DNA from: an uncultured Thermoanaerobacteraceae bacterium
Lineage (GTDB): Bacteria > Bacillota > DSM-12270 > Thermacetogeniales > Thermacetogeniaceae
Length of the DNA: 7,521 nt
NCBI GenBank assembly: GCA_937914965.1
Contig: CALGIY010000137.1
Coordinates: forward strand, 1-7,521
Direction of reading: 5' to 3'
A program made the position numbers and the translations under genes. Below, piece after piece: positions 1-6,713 of the stretch; position 1 is the first letter of the stretch; each line of letters starts with the position of its first letter. The notes beneath the pieces were generated by a model. The model saw only the letters and a list, made by a program, of their open reading frames with translations. It was not told the origin of the DNA and made no database searches.

Positions 1-1
1 G

Positions 2-940
2 TGGGGGTTGACGACCGGGAGAAGCGCGGGCGTCCGGACCGTTCTGCCGTTCACCAGTGATGAACTGATCTCAGCTATCTATCGCGTCTACGAACTGGAA
101 CAAAAACGCCAGATCCATGTGCTGGGTACTCATCTTGAGCCACGAGAAGCTCGCCAGGGGCAGGTGATTACTGTATTCAGCACTAAGGGCGGTGTGGGCA
201 AATCCACCATAGCTGTTAACCTCAGCGCCTGCCTTGCCCGAGAATTTGGTTTTTCCGTGGTACTGGTGGATCTCGACTTGCAGTTTGGCGATGCTGCAGT
301 GCTGCTCAATTTGGTGCCGAGACAGGCCATCTCGGATCTGGCCGTTGAATTCAATCATTTGGATGAAGAATTCTTGGATACATTCCTGGTCAAGCACGAG
401 ACAGGACTGCGGGTTTTGTCTGCCCCCTCCCGTCCGGAGTATGCGGAACTGGTCACTGCTCCGCTTGTGGAAAAGGTCATTAAGCTGCTGCAGGAACAGT
501 ATGATTACGTCATTATCGACACACCGGGGATTTTCACCGATCCCAGCATGGTGGCCTTGGACTCTGCACACCAGATCCTGCTTGTCCTTTCTCTCGAACT
601 GCCGACCCTGAAAAATATCAAGCTGGGCCTGGATGTATTGGATTCCCTGCACCATAAGGATAAGGTTAAAGTGGTTTTGAACCGATCAACCTTAGAGCTG
701 GGAATCAGCCCTGGGGATGTGGAAAAAAGCCTGGGTATGTTCTTGACAGCGCAGCTGCCCAGCGACGGGCGTGTGGTTGTGGGATCGGTCAACAAGGGGA
801 TGCCTTTCATCCTCAGCAATCCCCAGAGCAGAATATCTGAATCCCTGCGTCATCTTGCGCGGGAGGTTATACGTTCAGATCAGGTGAGCAAGCCTTCGGC
901 GAAAAAACCCCGGGGCCTGTTTGGGCGTTTTTTTAAGTGA
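2..940 (+). CDS. cpaE: CpaE/TadZ-like pilus assembly ATPase (ParA/MinD superfamily), 5'-partial
   Basis: Likely the Tad pilus localisation ATPase, a ParA/MinD relative acting on the inner face of the membrane. The frame is open to the left edge, so the true start lies upstream; the TTG at position 8 is only the first possible start codon. Counting from it, residues 7-35 (AGVRTVLPFTSDELISAIYRV) resemble the end of a receiver-like domain, as in CpaE. The ATPase domain follows: deviant Walker A KGGVGKST (60-67), DLDLQFGD (88-95) and Walker B YVIIDTPG (167-174). The C-terminus is a basic, aromatic tail (KKPRGLFGRFFK, 299-310) that could touch membrane. The next gene, cpaF, starts 35 nt after the stop. 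Oddity: the residues before AGVRT do not fit a receiver domain, while frame 1 does (VGVDDREK), which hints at a frame break near 19-28. Family assignment is firm; the CpaE role rests on context. Confidence 0.88.
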   Translation, partial: WGLTTGRSAGVRTVLPFTSDELISAIYRVYELEQKRQIHVLGTHLEPREARQGQVITVFSTKGGVGKSTIAVNLSACLAREFGFSVVLVDLDLQFGDAAVLLNLVPRQAISDLAVEFNHLDEEFLDTFLVKHETGLRVLSAPSRPEYAELVTAPLVEKVIKLLQEQYDYVIIDTPGIFTDPSMVALDSAHQILLVLSLELPTLKNIKLGLDVLDSLHHKDKVKVVLNRSTLELGISPGDVEKSLGMFLTAQLPSDGRVVVGSVNKGMPFILSNPQSRISESLRHLAREVIRSDQVSKPSAKKPRGLFGRFFK

Positions 941-975
941 TGAGATAGTAAACAGGTTATGGGATGGTGGTCTAA

Positions 976-2296
976 ATGTCGCTTCTCCAGAGGTTACAGA
1001 AAGAGGAGAGTACTTCTACCAAGGGGTCAGCTGTACAGGCCGCGCCTCGGGACAACACTTTTTGGAATCTAAAGTTTGCCCTGCACCAGCGGGTGGTAGA
1101 AAAACTGGAGCAGGAGGAACCTAATGAAACGGAAGGCGGATCTGAGGAACGGGAACGTGCAGCCGAACAAATCCACGGGATCATGGATGAGTACCTGCTA
1201 GAAGAAGGGGTCAGTGTAACCCGTAGTGAGCAGCAGCGGCTCTTGCAGGAACTGATGGACGAGGTTTTTGACCTGGGCCCCATCAGCCCACTGCTGCGGG
1301 ACCCGACGGTTTCCGAGATTATGGTTAATGGTCCTTTGCAGGTCTATGTGGAGAGAAATGGAGTGTTGGAAGAAACAGGGGTGCAGTTTAGGGATGATGA
1401 TCATGTGCTGCGGGTGATGGAAAAGATCGTTGCCCCTCTCGGCAGAAGGATCGATGAGTCTTCACCAATGGTGGATGCGCGGCTTAGTGATGGTTCCCGG
1501 GTCAATGCGATCATCCCACCCCTTGCTCTCAATGGGCCTACTCTGACCATCAGAAAGTTCAGTGAGGATCCTTTACAGATCGCTGATTTGATCAGGTTTG
1601 GTACACTAACCGGCGAGATGGCCAAATTTATTGAGGCGTGTGTACAGTCCAGGTTAAATATTATTGTTTCCGGAGGGACAGGGTCAGGTAAGACTACCAC
1701 TTTGAATGTGCTTTCTTCCTTTATTCCGGATGGGGATCGTATTGTCACCATTGAAGATGCCGCAGAGCTGCAGCTGTGCCAGAGACACTGGGTGCGGCTG
1801 GAGACGCGCCCACCCAATGTTGAGGATAAGGGCGCTGTTACCATCAGAGATCTGATGCGCAACGCCCTGAGGATGCGTCCGGACCGGGGAGGCCTTGGAT
1901 ATGCTCCAGGCCATGAACACTGGGCATGACGGGTCTTTGACCACCGGCCATGCCAATGCCCCCAGGGATATGATGGCGCGGCTGGAGACCATGGTTCTGA
2001 TGGCAGGAGTCGACCTCCCGGTGCGAGCCATCAGGGAGCAGATTTCCTCGGCACTTGATCTTATTATTCACCAGAACAGGCTGCAGGACGGCAGCAGGAA
2101 AGTGACACATATCACGGAGGTGCAGGGGATGGAAGGAGATACCATTATTCTGCAGGATATCTTCCTTTATGAACAGTCCGGGGTTGGGCAGCAGGGAAGG
2201 GTCTCAGGGAGGTTCAAGAGTACAGGGATCAGACCCCGGTTCTTGAACAAGCTTGAGGCGGCAGGAATCCCTCTGCCAAGCGAAATCTTCTGTTAG
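976..2296 (+). pseudogene. cpaF: CpaF/TadA-type pilus secretion ATPase, frameshifted by an apparent ~26-nt deletion
   Basis: CpaF/TadA is the hexameric VirB11/GspE-family ATPase that powers Tad pilus assembly. Frame 1 (976-1929) encodes 317 residues: a charged N-terminal region, the domain from about 95 (VFDLGPISPLL, EIMVNGP), Walker A GGTGSGKT (233-240) and an Asp-box region (256-279). It reaches RMRPDR at 304, then runs into nonsense and a TGA. Frame 2 resumes the family sequence at 1889 (EALDMLQAMNTGHDGS, then the His-box part LTTGHANAPRD) and continues 135 codons to the TAG at 2294-2296. Intact homologues carry nine residues between RPDR and EA, including the GE-V/C-R Walker B/catalytic Glu segment; one base is left here, so about 26 nt are missing. 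Ribosomal frameshifting could not restore the absent residues. The restored protein would be about 448 aa, normal for the family. ATG 976 follows GGTGG with 5-nt spacing. A sequencing or assembly error is the main alternative to true inactivation. Confidence 0.9.
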
Positions 2297-2301
2297 GGTG
2301 A
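2295..2301 (+). promoter_or_regulatory. Ribosome binding site deciding the tadB start
   Basis: AGGGTGA overlaps the cpaF stop codon and lies 5 nt before ATG 2307. This favours that ATG over the in-frame GTG at 2298, which has no comparable site, and over the start at 2253 inside cpaF. Confidence 0.55.
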
Positions 2302-2306
2302 AGTTG

Positions 2307-3260
2307 ATGTTACCATTTTTGTTCTTGATCTTTGCTGCAACACTATTATTAACCCTAGGTGTATATGGTCTTTTGGTAGGTGACAAAATCCAGGTACAGG
2401 CGCGTCTTTTTCGCTATACCAGGCAGGCTCCTGAAAGGAGCGATACTCCAGGGGAAAAGAAGGATTTAGGACGCTCTTTACTGCGCTGGGGCGGGAGGAT
2501 CTTTGCTTCTTCGAAGATTACCGATCGTGTAGAAGAGAAGCTTGCCCAGGCTGATATCCCTTTGAGAGGGGAGGAATTTCTCTTCCTCGATTTAATTCTT
2601 ACCCTCAGCGTTCCTTTTTTTGTGGTATTTCTGATTCAGAACCTGCGCCTGGCTGTTTGCGGGGGCCTGATAGCTGCTGTTTTCCCCTGGTTTCATCTGA
2701 AAATCAGGAGGCAGAGTCGGCTGCGCCTCTTAAATACGCAGCTGGCAGATTCACTGGGTGTGATGACCAATGCGCTGCGTGCAGGATACAGTTTTCTGCA
2801 GACCATGGAATTGGTTGCCACAGAGACGTCCCCACCCTTGGCTGGAGAATACAAGCGTGCCCTGCGGGAGATGCAGTTAGGGGCCTCGACAGAGGCTGCT
2901 CTGAACAATATGTCTCGCCGTGTAGGCAGTGATGACCTGGACCTGGTGATCACTGCCCTTTTGATCCAGAGGCAGGTCGGGGGTAACCTGGCTGAAATCC
3001 TGGAAAGTATTGCGGGAACCATCAGGGAGAGGGTGCGGATCAAAGGGGAGATCAAGACCCTAACCGCTCAAGGCAGGATCTCTGGGATCATCATCGGGCT
3101 GCTGCCCCTGGTGCTCCTGGCGATTTTATTTATGGTCAATCCCCAGTATGTCAAAATACTCTTTACCGAACCTGTAGGACTTGGCCTCCTGGTTGGCGCT
3201 GTTTGTGGGGAGGTCCTGGGTATGCTGATTATCAGGCGGGTTATCGATATTGAGGTTTAA
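2307..3260 (+). CDS. tadB: TadB-like inner-membrane platform protein (type II secretion F domain)
   Basis: One of the two membrane platform proteins of the Tad machine, expected to contact the CpaF ATPase and transmit its movement to pilin insertion or extraction. The 317-residue product has hydrophobic segments at about 2-24, 91-110, 113-130, 258-277 and 289-309. Between the third and fourth lies the cytoplasmic T2SSF domain (about 147-255), including LADSLGVMTNALRAGYSF and the family-typical VGSDDLDLVITALLIQRQVGGNLAEIL stretch. This length and layout match TadB. The frame is also open upstream to 2253, inside cpaF, but ATG 2307 is preferred because of its ribosome binding site and because the first membrane segment begins there. 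It starts 10 nt after the cpaF stop, implying co-transcription and possibly translational coupling. No lesion is visible. Confidence 0.9.
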   Translation: MLPFLFLIFAATLLLTLGVYGLLVGDKIQVQARLFRYTRQAPERSDTPGEKKDLGRSLLRWGGRIFASSKITDRVEEKLAQADIPLRGEEFLFLDLILTLSVPFFVVFLIQNLRLAVCGGLIAAVFPWFHLKIRRQSRLRLLNTQLADSLGVMTNALRAGYSFLQTMELVATETSPPLAGEYKRALREMQLGASTEAALNNMSRRVGSDDLDLVITALLIQRQVGGNLAEILESIAGTIRERVRIKGEIKTLTAQGRISGIIIGLLPLVLLAILFMVNPQYVKILFTEPVGLGLLVGAVCGEVLGMLIIRRVIDIEV

Positions 3261-3264
3261 TACC

Positions 3265-3275
3265 GGAAGGGGTGG
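3265..3275 (+). promoter_or_regulatory. Ribosome binding site deciding the tadC start
   Basis: GGAAGGGGTGG lies 5 nt before ATG 3281. The alternative in-frame GTG at 3272 falls inside this site, so ATG 3281 is the better start. Confidence 0.6.
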
Positions 3276-3280
3276 TTTTT

Positions 3281-4201
3281 ATGACTCTCTACACTGCACC
3301 GGCTTTGATCTTTATCAGTGTCTGCTTTTTGTTGGTAGGGGTCTACAGGTTTGTCTTTCAAGACCGTCTTCTGGTGGTAGAGCGCCTGGCACAGCTGCAG
3401 AAAGGTGAACAGGCCGGGTCAAGACTCAGGGAAGACCTGCAGCTTCCTTTATGGCAGAGAATAGGAAGACCGCTTTTAGAAAAGTTAGCAAGGCCTTTTT
3501 CCCGCCGGATGAGTGGACAGAAACTGCTTTATCTACAGAAGCGCCTGCAGGCGGCAGGAAACCCTGCAGGGCTGGAGCCGGGCAGTTTCCGGCTGCTGCA
3601 GGTGATCTTGACTGTCATGCTTACTGTATTTGCTGTCACTTGTGGGTTGAGCAGGGGGGTACTTTTAAAGGACCTTTTATTACTGATCATTACTGGTTTT
3701 GCGTGTGGAATGCTGCTACCAGATTTTTTCCTTACTATGCGTATCAAAGAAAGAAGGAGGGAGGTTGTTCGGGCGCTCCCAGATGTCCTGGATCTACTCA
3801 CTGTGAGTGTGGAAGCGGGGCTTGGCTTTGACCTGGCACTGGTCAAGGTGACTGAAAGGTTTCCCGGAGTGCTTGCCCAGGAACTGGGTCGGGTTCTGCA
3901 GGAGATGAAGCTGGGGAGGTCTCGCCGGGACGCCCTGCAGGACATGGCAGACCGGGTTGGGGCTGAGGATCTCACCTCTTTTGTGACTTCTCTGGTCCAG
4001 GCGGATCAACTGGGTGTAGGTATCGGTAATATCCTGCGTGCGCAGTCTGTGGAGATCCGGCGCAGGCGCCGCCAAAGGGCAGAAGAACAGGCCATGAAGG
4101 CCCCGGTAAAGATGCTTTTCCCCCTGATATTTTTTATATTTCCTGCCCTTTTTGTTGTACTGTTGGGGCCAGCATTTATCCAAATATTTAAGAACATGTA
4201 A
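3281..4201 (+). CDS. tadC: TadC-like inner-membrane platform protein (type II secretion F domain)
   Basis: Second Tad platform protein, a paralogue of TadB and its probable partner in the inner-membrane complex. The 306-residue product has predicted membrane segments at about 5-25, 103-121, 129-150 and 278-302. The T2SSF domain (about 165-290) begins with the TadC hallmark LPDVLDLLTVSVEAGLGFD (166-184), followed by ELGRVLQEMKLGRSRRDAL and a VGAEDLTSFVTSLVQADQLGVGIGN-like stretch (226-250). A strongly basic run (about 256-267, RRRRRQR-like) precedes the last membrane segment, consistent with a cytoplasmic loop. The gene lies 20 nt after tadB and 18 nt before the DUF192 gene, so all appear to be one operon. 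It looks intact. Order and motifs separate it confidently from TadB. Confidence 0.9.
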   Translation: MTLYTAPALIFISVCFLLVGVYRFVFQDRLLVVERLAQLQKGEQAGSRLREDLQLPLWQRIGRPLLEKLARPFSRRMSGQKLLYLQKRLQAAGNPAGLEPGSFRLLQVILTVMLTVFAVTCGLSRGVLLKDLLLLIITGFACGMLLPDFFLTMRIKERRREVVRALPDVLDLLTVSVEAGLGFDLALVKVTERFPGVLAQELGRVLQEMKLGRSRRDALQDMADRVGAEDLTSFVTSLVQADQLGVGIGNILRAQSVEIRRRRRQRAEEQAMKAPVKMLFPLIFFIFPALFVVLLGPAFIQIFKNM

Positions 4202-4219
4202 TAAGGAGAGTTTACTGCT

Positions 4220-4573
4220 GTGGAGATTTACAATATTACACGACAGGTTGAATTGGCCCAGGAAGTGGAAATAGCTTTCAGCTTTTGGAGGCGTTTGAGG
4301 GGACTGCTGGGCAGGCGCTTACTTCCCAATGGTTCAGGACTCCTGCTCAAGCCTTGTAAGTCTATCCATTCTTGCTTTATGGCTTTCCCCTTTGATGCTG
4401 TTTTCATGAACGAGGAGATGGTGATTGTCTATCTCATCAAGGCGATGCCGCCTTTTCGTTTCAGTCCCGTCATCCGTGAGGCGCAGTCGGTCCTGGAACT
4501 CCCTGCTGGAGTAATCCAGAGAACTGGGAGCAGGGTAGGTGACGAACTTACTCTGCGTACCTGTTTCAGCTGA
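4220..4573 (+). CDS. DUF192 family protein in the Tad operon
   Basis: A 117-residue DUF192 protein; the family's biochemical function is not established. Recognisable family features are RLRGLLGRRLLP (25-36), the LLLKPCKSIHSCFMAFPFDAVF region (41-62) where DUF192 proteins carry a conserved small beta-fold core, and VLELPAG followed by TGSRVGDEL (91-110). There is no signal peptide or membrane segment, so the protein is predicted cytoplasmic, whereas many DUF192 proteins are exported. Cysteines at 46 and 52 lie close together in the conserved region. The GTG start at 4220 has AAGGAGAG 9 nt upstream, and the gene begins 18 nt after the tadC stop, so it is probably co-transcribed with the Tad genes. 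A role in pilus biogenesis is inference from position only. Confidence 0.85.
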   Translation: MEIYNITRQVELAQEVEIAFSFWRRLRGLLGRRLLPNGSGLLLKPCKSIHSCFMAFPFDAVFMNEEMVIVYLIKAMPPFRFSPVIREAQSVLELPAGVIQRTGSRVGDELTLRTCFS

Positions 4574-4699
4574 TTTTTACAACTTCCTACCTGGATTTTG
4601 CTCGCCTACATTTTACCCTTGGTAAAATATATCTCTTAAGCAGGGATTTACAAGTTTGTATGGAATAATAAACCATTACCCCGGAGGGGGTGAGAGAAG
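4574..4699 (+). other. Intergenic region between the Tad/DUF192 unit and comFA
   Basis: This 126-nt AT-richer gap is the longest non-coding stretch inside the cluster and the obvious place for a transcription boundary. It holds a perfect inverted repeat (4610-4628) and, at its right end, the strong ribosome binding site GGAGGGGGTGA (4683-4693) for the next gene. I see no convincing Rho-independent terminator: the hairpin is AT-rich and not followed by a run of T. A weak promoter-like pair, TTGCTC (4598-4603) and TAAAAT (4623-4628), has a 19-nt spacer. Confidence 0.5.
4610..4628. promoter_or_regulatory. Perfect 8-bp inverted repeat, candidate operator upstream of comFA
   Basis: ATTTTACC-CTT-GGTAAAAT is a perfect dyad with a 3-nt centre. 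Its right arm overlaps the possible -10 hexamer TAAAAT, the geometry of a repressor site. It does not fit the AAAA-N5-TTTT ComK box. It could also form a short weak RNA hairpin. Function is unproven. Confidence 0.35.
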
Positions 4700-6685
4700 A
4701 TGAGAGACAGGTTATTATTCCAATTATACCTGGCATGGGGTACCAGTCAGGGTTTGATATTCCTTTCCCCCTGCCCATCCTTTGATCGTACTCATCTCTT
4801 CGGTAAGGGTTACGAAACCTTTGCTTTGCTCACACCTCCCCTTCCCCTGGGCGCTGCTGCCCATCTATTGACACTCCTTAAGCAGAAACTACACAAAAAA
4901 CTGCACCCGCGTCCCGAAGTTTTAAGGAATCTGTGCCGGCGGAGTCTTCGTCAATTGGGATTCAGTGATGGTGCGGGTGATTGTTCTTTTGGGCTGCCCA
5001 CTTTCCAAAACTACCCACAGTTGGTAGAGGAGGAGATGCGGGATGTGGAACTTCTGCTAGCAGGAAGGCTGTTGTCCTTAAGGGAGATCATGCGCATAGT
5101 AGGTTCGGCTGGGGATGGAATTTTATTGTCCATCCAGTACCTCTGTCTCGAAGGAAGGGTTGCTCTGCTGCCGGCACTCTATCCCTTACAGGGGAGTCTG
5201 ATCCGCTGCCAGCGCTGTGGTTGGGAGGGGATTCCAAAACCTATACCCTGTGAGCGGTGCGGTAGTAAGGACTGCTGCCGCTGCCCGGACTGCGGTATCA
5301 TGGGGAGCCTCAGTTACTGTGACCCTTTGTATACGGCATCCAGCGAGGATGGGGGTTCTAAAGCTCCAGCAAAGGGTCTTTTAAATATGCTGAGGATGGC
5401 TGTGGGAAGCAGTGAAGAACAGTCCCAGATCAGCTGCTCTCCTCTGGTTTTTGGTGATGTTCCTGATCCGCCTTCTCTTCCTTCTAGGAGAAAAGCAGCA
5501 GGGAAAACCGCATCTTTCCGCCGGTATCAACTCGATGGTATTACCTTGACTCCTCCCCAGGATGCAGCGGCCCGTAATTTGCTGGAATTTAGGGATGAAG
5601 GGAAGCCCGGGGGGACATGCCTGGTCTGGGCGGCTTGTGGGGCAGGGAAGACAGAAGTGTCTTTCCCCATAATTGCTGAAACGCTGCGCCGCGGCCTGAA
5701 GGTGCTGTTCGCATCTCCCAGAAGGGATGTGGTGCAGGAAATTGCCCCGCGTATGGCCAGCACCTTTGGTAAAGACAAAATTGTGGCTCTTTATGGGGGG
5801 AGTGGTGGTCTGGGGAGGGAAGTACCTTTGGTTGTGGCCACCACACACCAGGTACTCCGTTTTTACCGCAAGTTTGATCTGGTGATCCTCGATGAGGGTG
5901 ATGCCTTTCCTTACCCCGAGAATAGGATGCTCCACTTTGGGGTAAAAAAGGCGCGCAAGTTTGATGGAAAACTTGTTTACCTGACAGCTACTCCTGCACC
6001 TTGGATGTATGCCCAGGTCCGGGCATCAAGGGTGGGTGTCATCAAAATACCATGCCGCTATCACGGTTTTCCCCTACCAGAGCCGCGGTTTTTGAAAGTG
6101 AAATCTTTTAAGCCAGCTGGACAGGGGGTGGTCCTTGATCAGAAGGTTCTTTCGATTACTGCTGATCTTTTATCGAAACCGGGTGCCCGGATCTTTATCT
6201 TTGTGCCTTCTGTTGCCCTGACATCACTGGTAGGAGATGCCCTGCGCAAAGCTGCAGGGAGAGATCCCCTGGAGCATTTGAAACCCCAGGATGTAGATTG
6301 GTCCCATGCCAGCGACCGGGAACGGGACCGGAAAAGGGAGCGTTTCTTTGCCGGGGAGTTTAGGGTGCTGGTGACCACAACTATTATGGAGCGTGGAGTT
6401 ACTGTACCAGGTGTCCATGTGGTGGTTCTGGAAGCTGGTCAGGAGGGTGTTTTTGATGCTCCTACCCTTGTACAAATCGCTGGTCGCTGCGGGCGCAGTT
6501 CTGCATATCCCACAGGTGAGGTGAGGTTTATCTCTCCTTCGATCAGCAGGTCTATGCGGGAAGCAGTGGCACAGATCATGGGCCTGAATAGAGAGGCCCT
6601 GCGCAGGGGTTACCTGCGGGAAGACTGGGAAGATGCATTGAAAGATATAGTTCGTGACTGGGAAGTGGGCAGGTGTGGATTGTAA
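4700..6685 (+). CDS. comFA: ComFA-like DNA-uptake helicase/translocase with long N-terminal extension
   Basis: ComFA is a membrane-associated superfamily 2 ATPase thought to help pull transforming single-stranded DNA into the cytoplasm. The 661-residue product has a zinc-finger region with CxxC pairs at 170/173, 184/187 and 195/198 plus C207, resembling the ComFA four-Cys motif including its C..MG..-type ending (PDCGIMGS). The helicase core follows: Walker A AACGAGKTE (311-319), motif II DEGD (398-401) followed by AFPY, motif III TATP (429-432), motif V region TTTIMERGVTVPGV (559-572) and motif VI QIAGRCGRS (592-600). B. subtilis ComFA is about 460 aa; here some 165 residues precede the finger, and their role is unrecognised. 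Residues about 110-160 look like a winged-helix fold. ATG 4700 has an excellent GGAGGGGGTGA site upstream. comFC follows closely. Competence function is inferred from family and pairing. Confidence 0.88.
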   Translation: MRDRLLFQLYLAWGTSQGLIFLSPCPSFDRTHLFGKGYETFALLTPPLPLGAAAHLLTLLKQKLHKKLHPRPEVLRNLCRRSLRQLGFSDGAGDCSFGLPTFQNYPQLVEEEMRDVELLLAGRLLSLREIMRIVGSAGDGILLSIQYLCLEGRVALLPALYPLQGSLIRCQRCGWEGIPKPIPCERCGSKDCCRCPDCGIMGSLSYCDPLYTASSEDGGSKAPAKGLLNMLRMAVGSSEEQSQISCSPLVFGDVPDPPSLPSRRKAAGKTASFRRYQLDGITLTPPQDAAARNLLEFRDEGKPGGTCLVWAACGAGKTEVSFPIIAETLRRGLKVLFASPRRDVVQEIAPRMASTFGKDKIVALYGGSGGLGREVPLVVATTHQVLRFYRKFDLVILDEGDAFPYPENRMLHFGVKKARKFDGKLVYLTATPAPWMYAQVRASRVGVIKIPCRYHGFPLPEPRFLKVKSFKPAGQGVVLDQKVLSITADLLSKPGARIFIFVPSVALTSLVGDALRKAAGRDPLEHLKPQDVDWSHASDRERDRKRERFFAGEFRVLVTTTIMERGVTVPGVHVVVLEAGQEGVFDAPTLVQIAGRCGRSSAYPTGEVRFISPSISRSMREAVAQIMGLNREALRRGYLREDWEDALKDIVRDWEVGRCGL

Positions 6686-6693
6686 GCAGATCT

Positions 6694-6703
6694 GGTAGGT
6701 GAT
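6694..6703 (+). promoter_or_regulatory. Ribosome binding site for comFC
   Basis: GGTAGGTGAT lies between comFA and comFC and matches the AGGAGGTGAT consensus at nearly every position. It overlaps the in-frame GTG 6699 and ATG 6702, making those poor starts. TTG 6711 or ATG 6714 remain, with somewhat long spacing. Confidence 0.45.
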
Positions 6704-6713
6704 GACGGTTTTG

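Noticed and set aside
71..655. 194-codon open frame on the - strand inside cpaE
   Set aside because: Antisense to the clear ParA-family domain, with no motifs and no convincing start context.
905..937. Terminator-like GC-rich stretch followed by a run of T at the end of cpaE
   Set aside because: The possible stem is only about 3 bp, and the T-run is the Arg-Phe-Phe-Lys end of the coding sequence.
1885..1901. Programmed ribosomal frameshifting joining the two parts of cpaF
   Set aside because: There is no slippery heptamer, and a frame change alone would not supply the missing Walker B residues.
4610..4640. Rho-independent terminator after the DUF192 gene
   Set aside because: The hairpin has only two GC pairs and is followed by ATATCTC rather than a T-run.
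5381..5935. 184-codon open frame on the - strand inside comFA
   Set aside because: It lies opposite the Walker A to motif II region of comFA, whose coding is certain; the product is unrecognisable.
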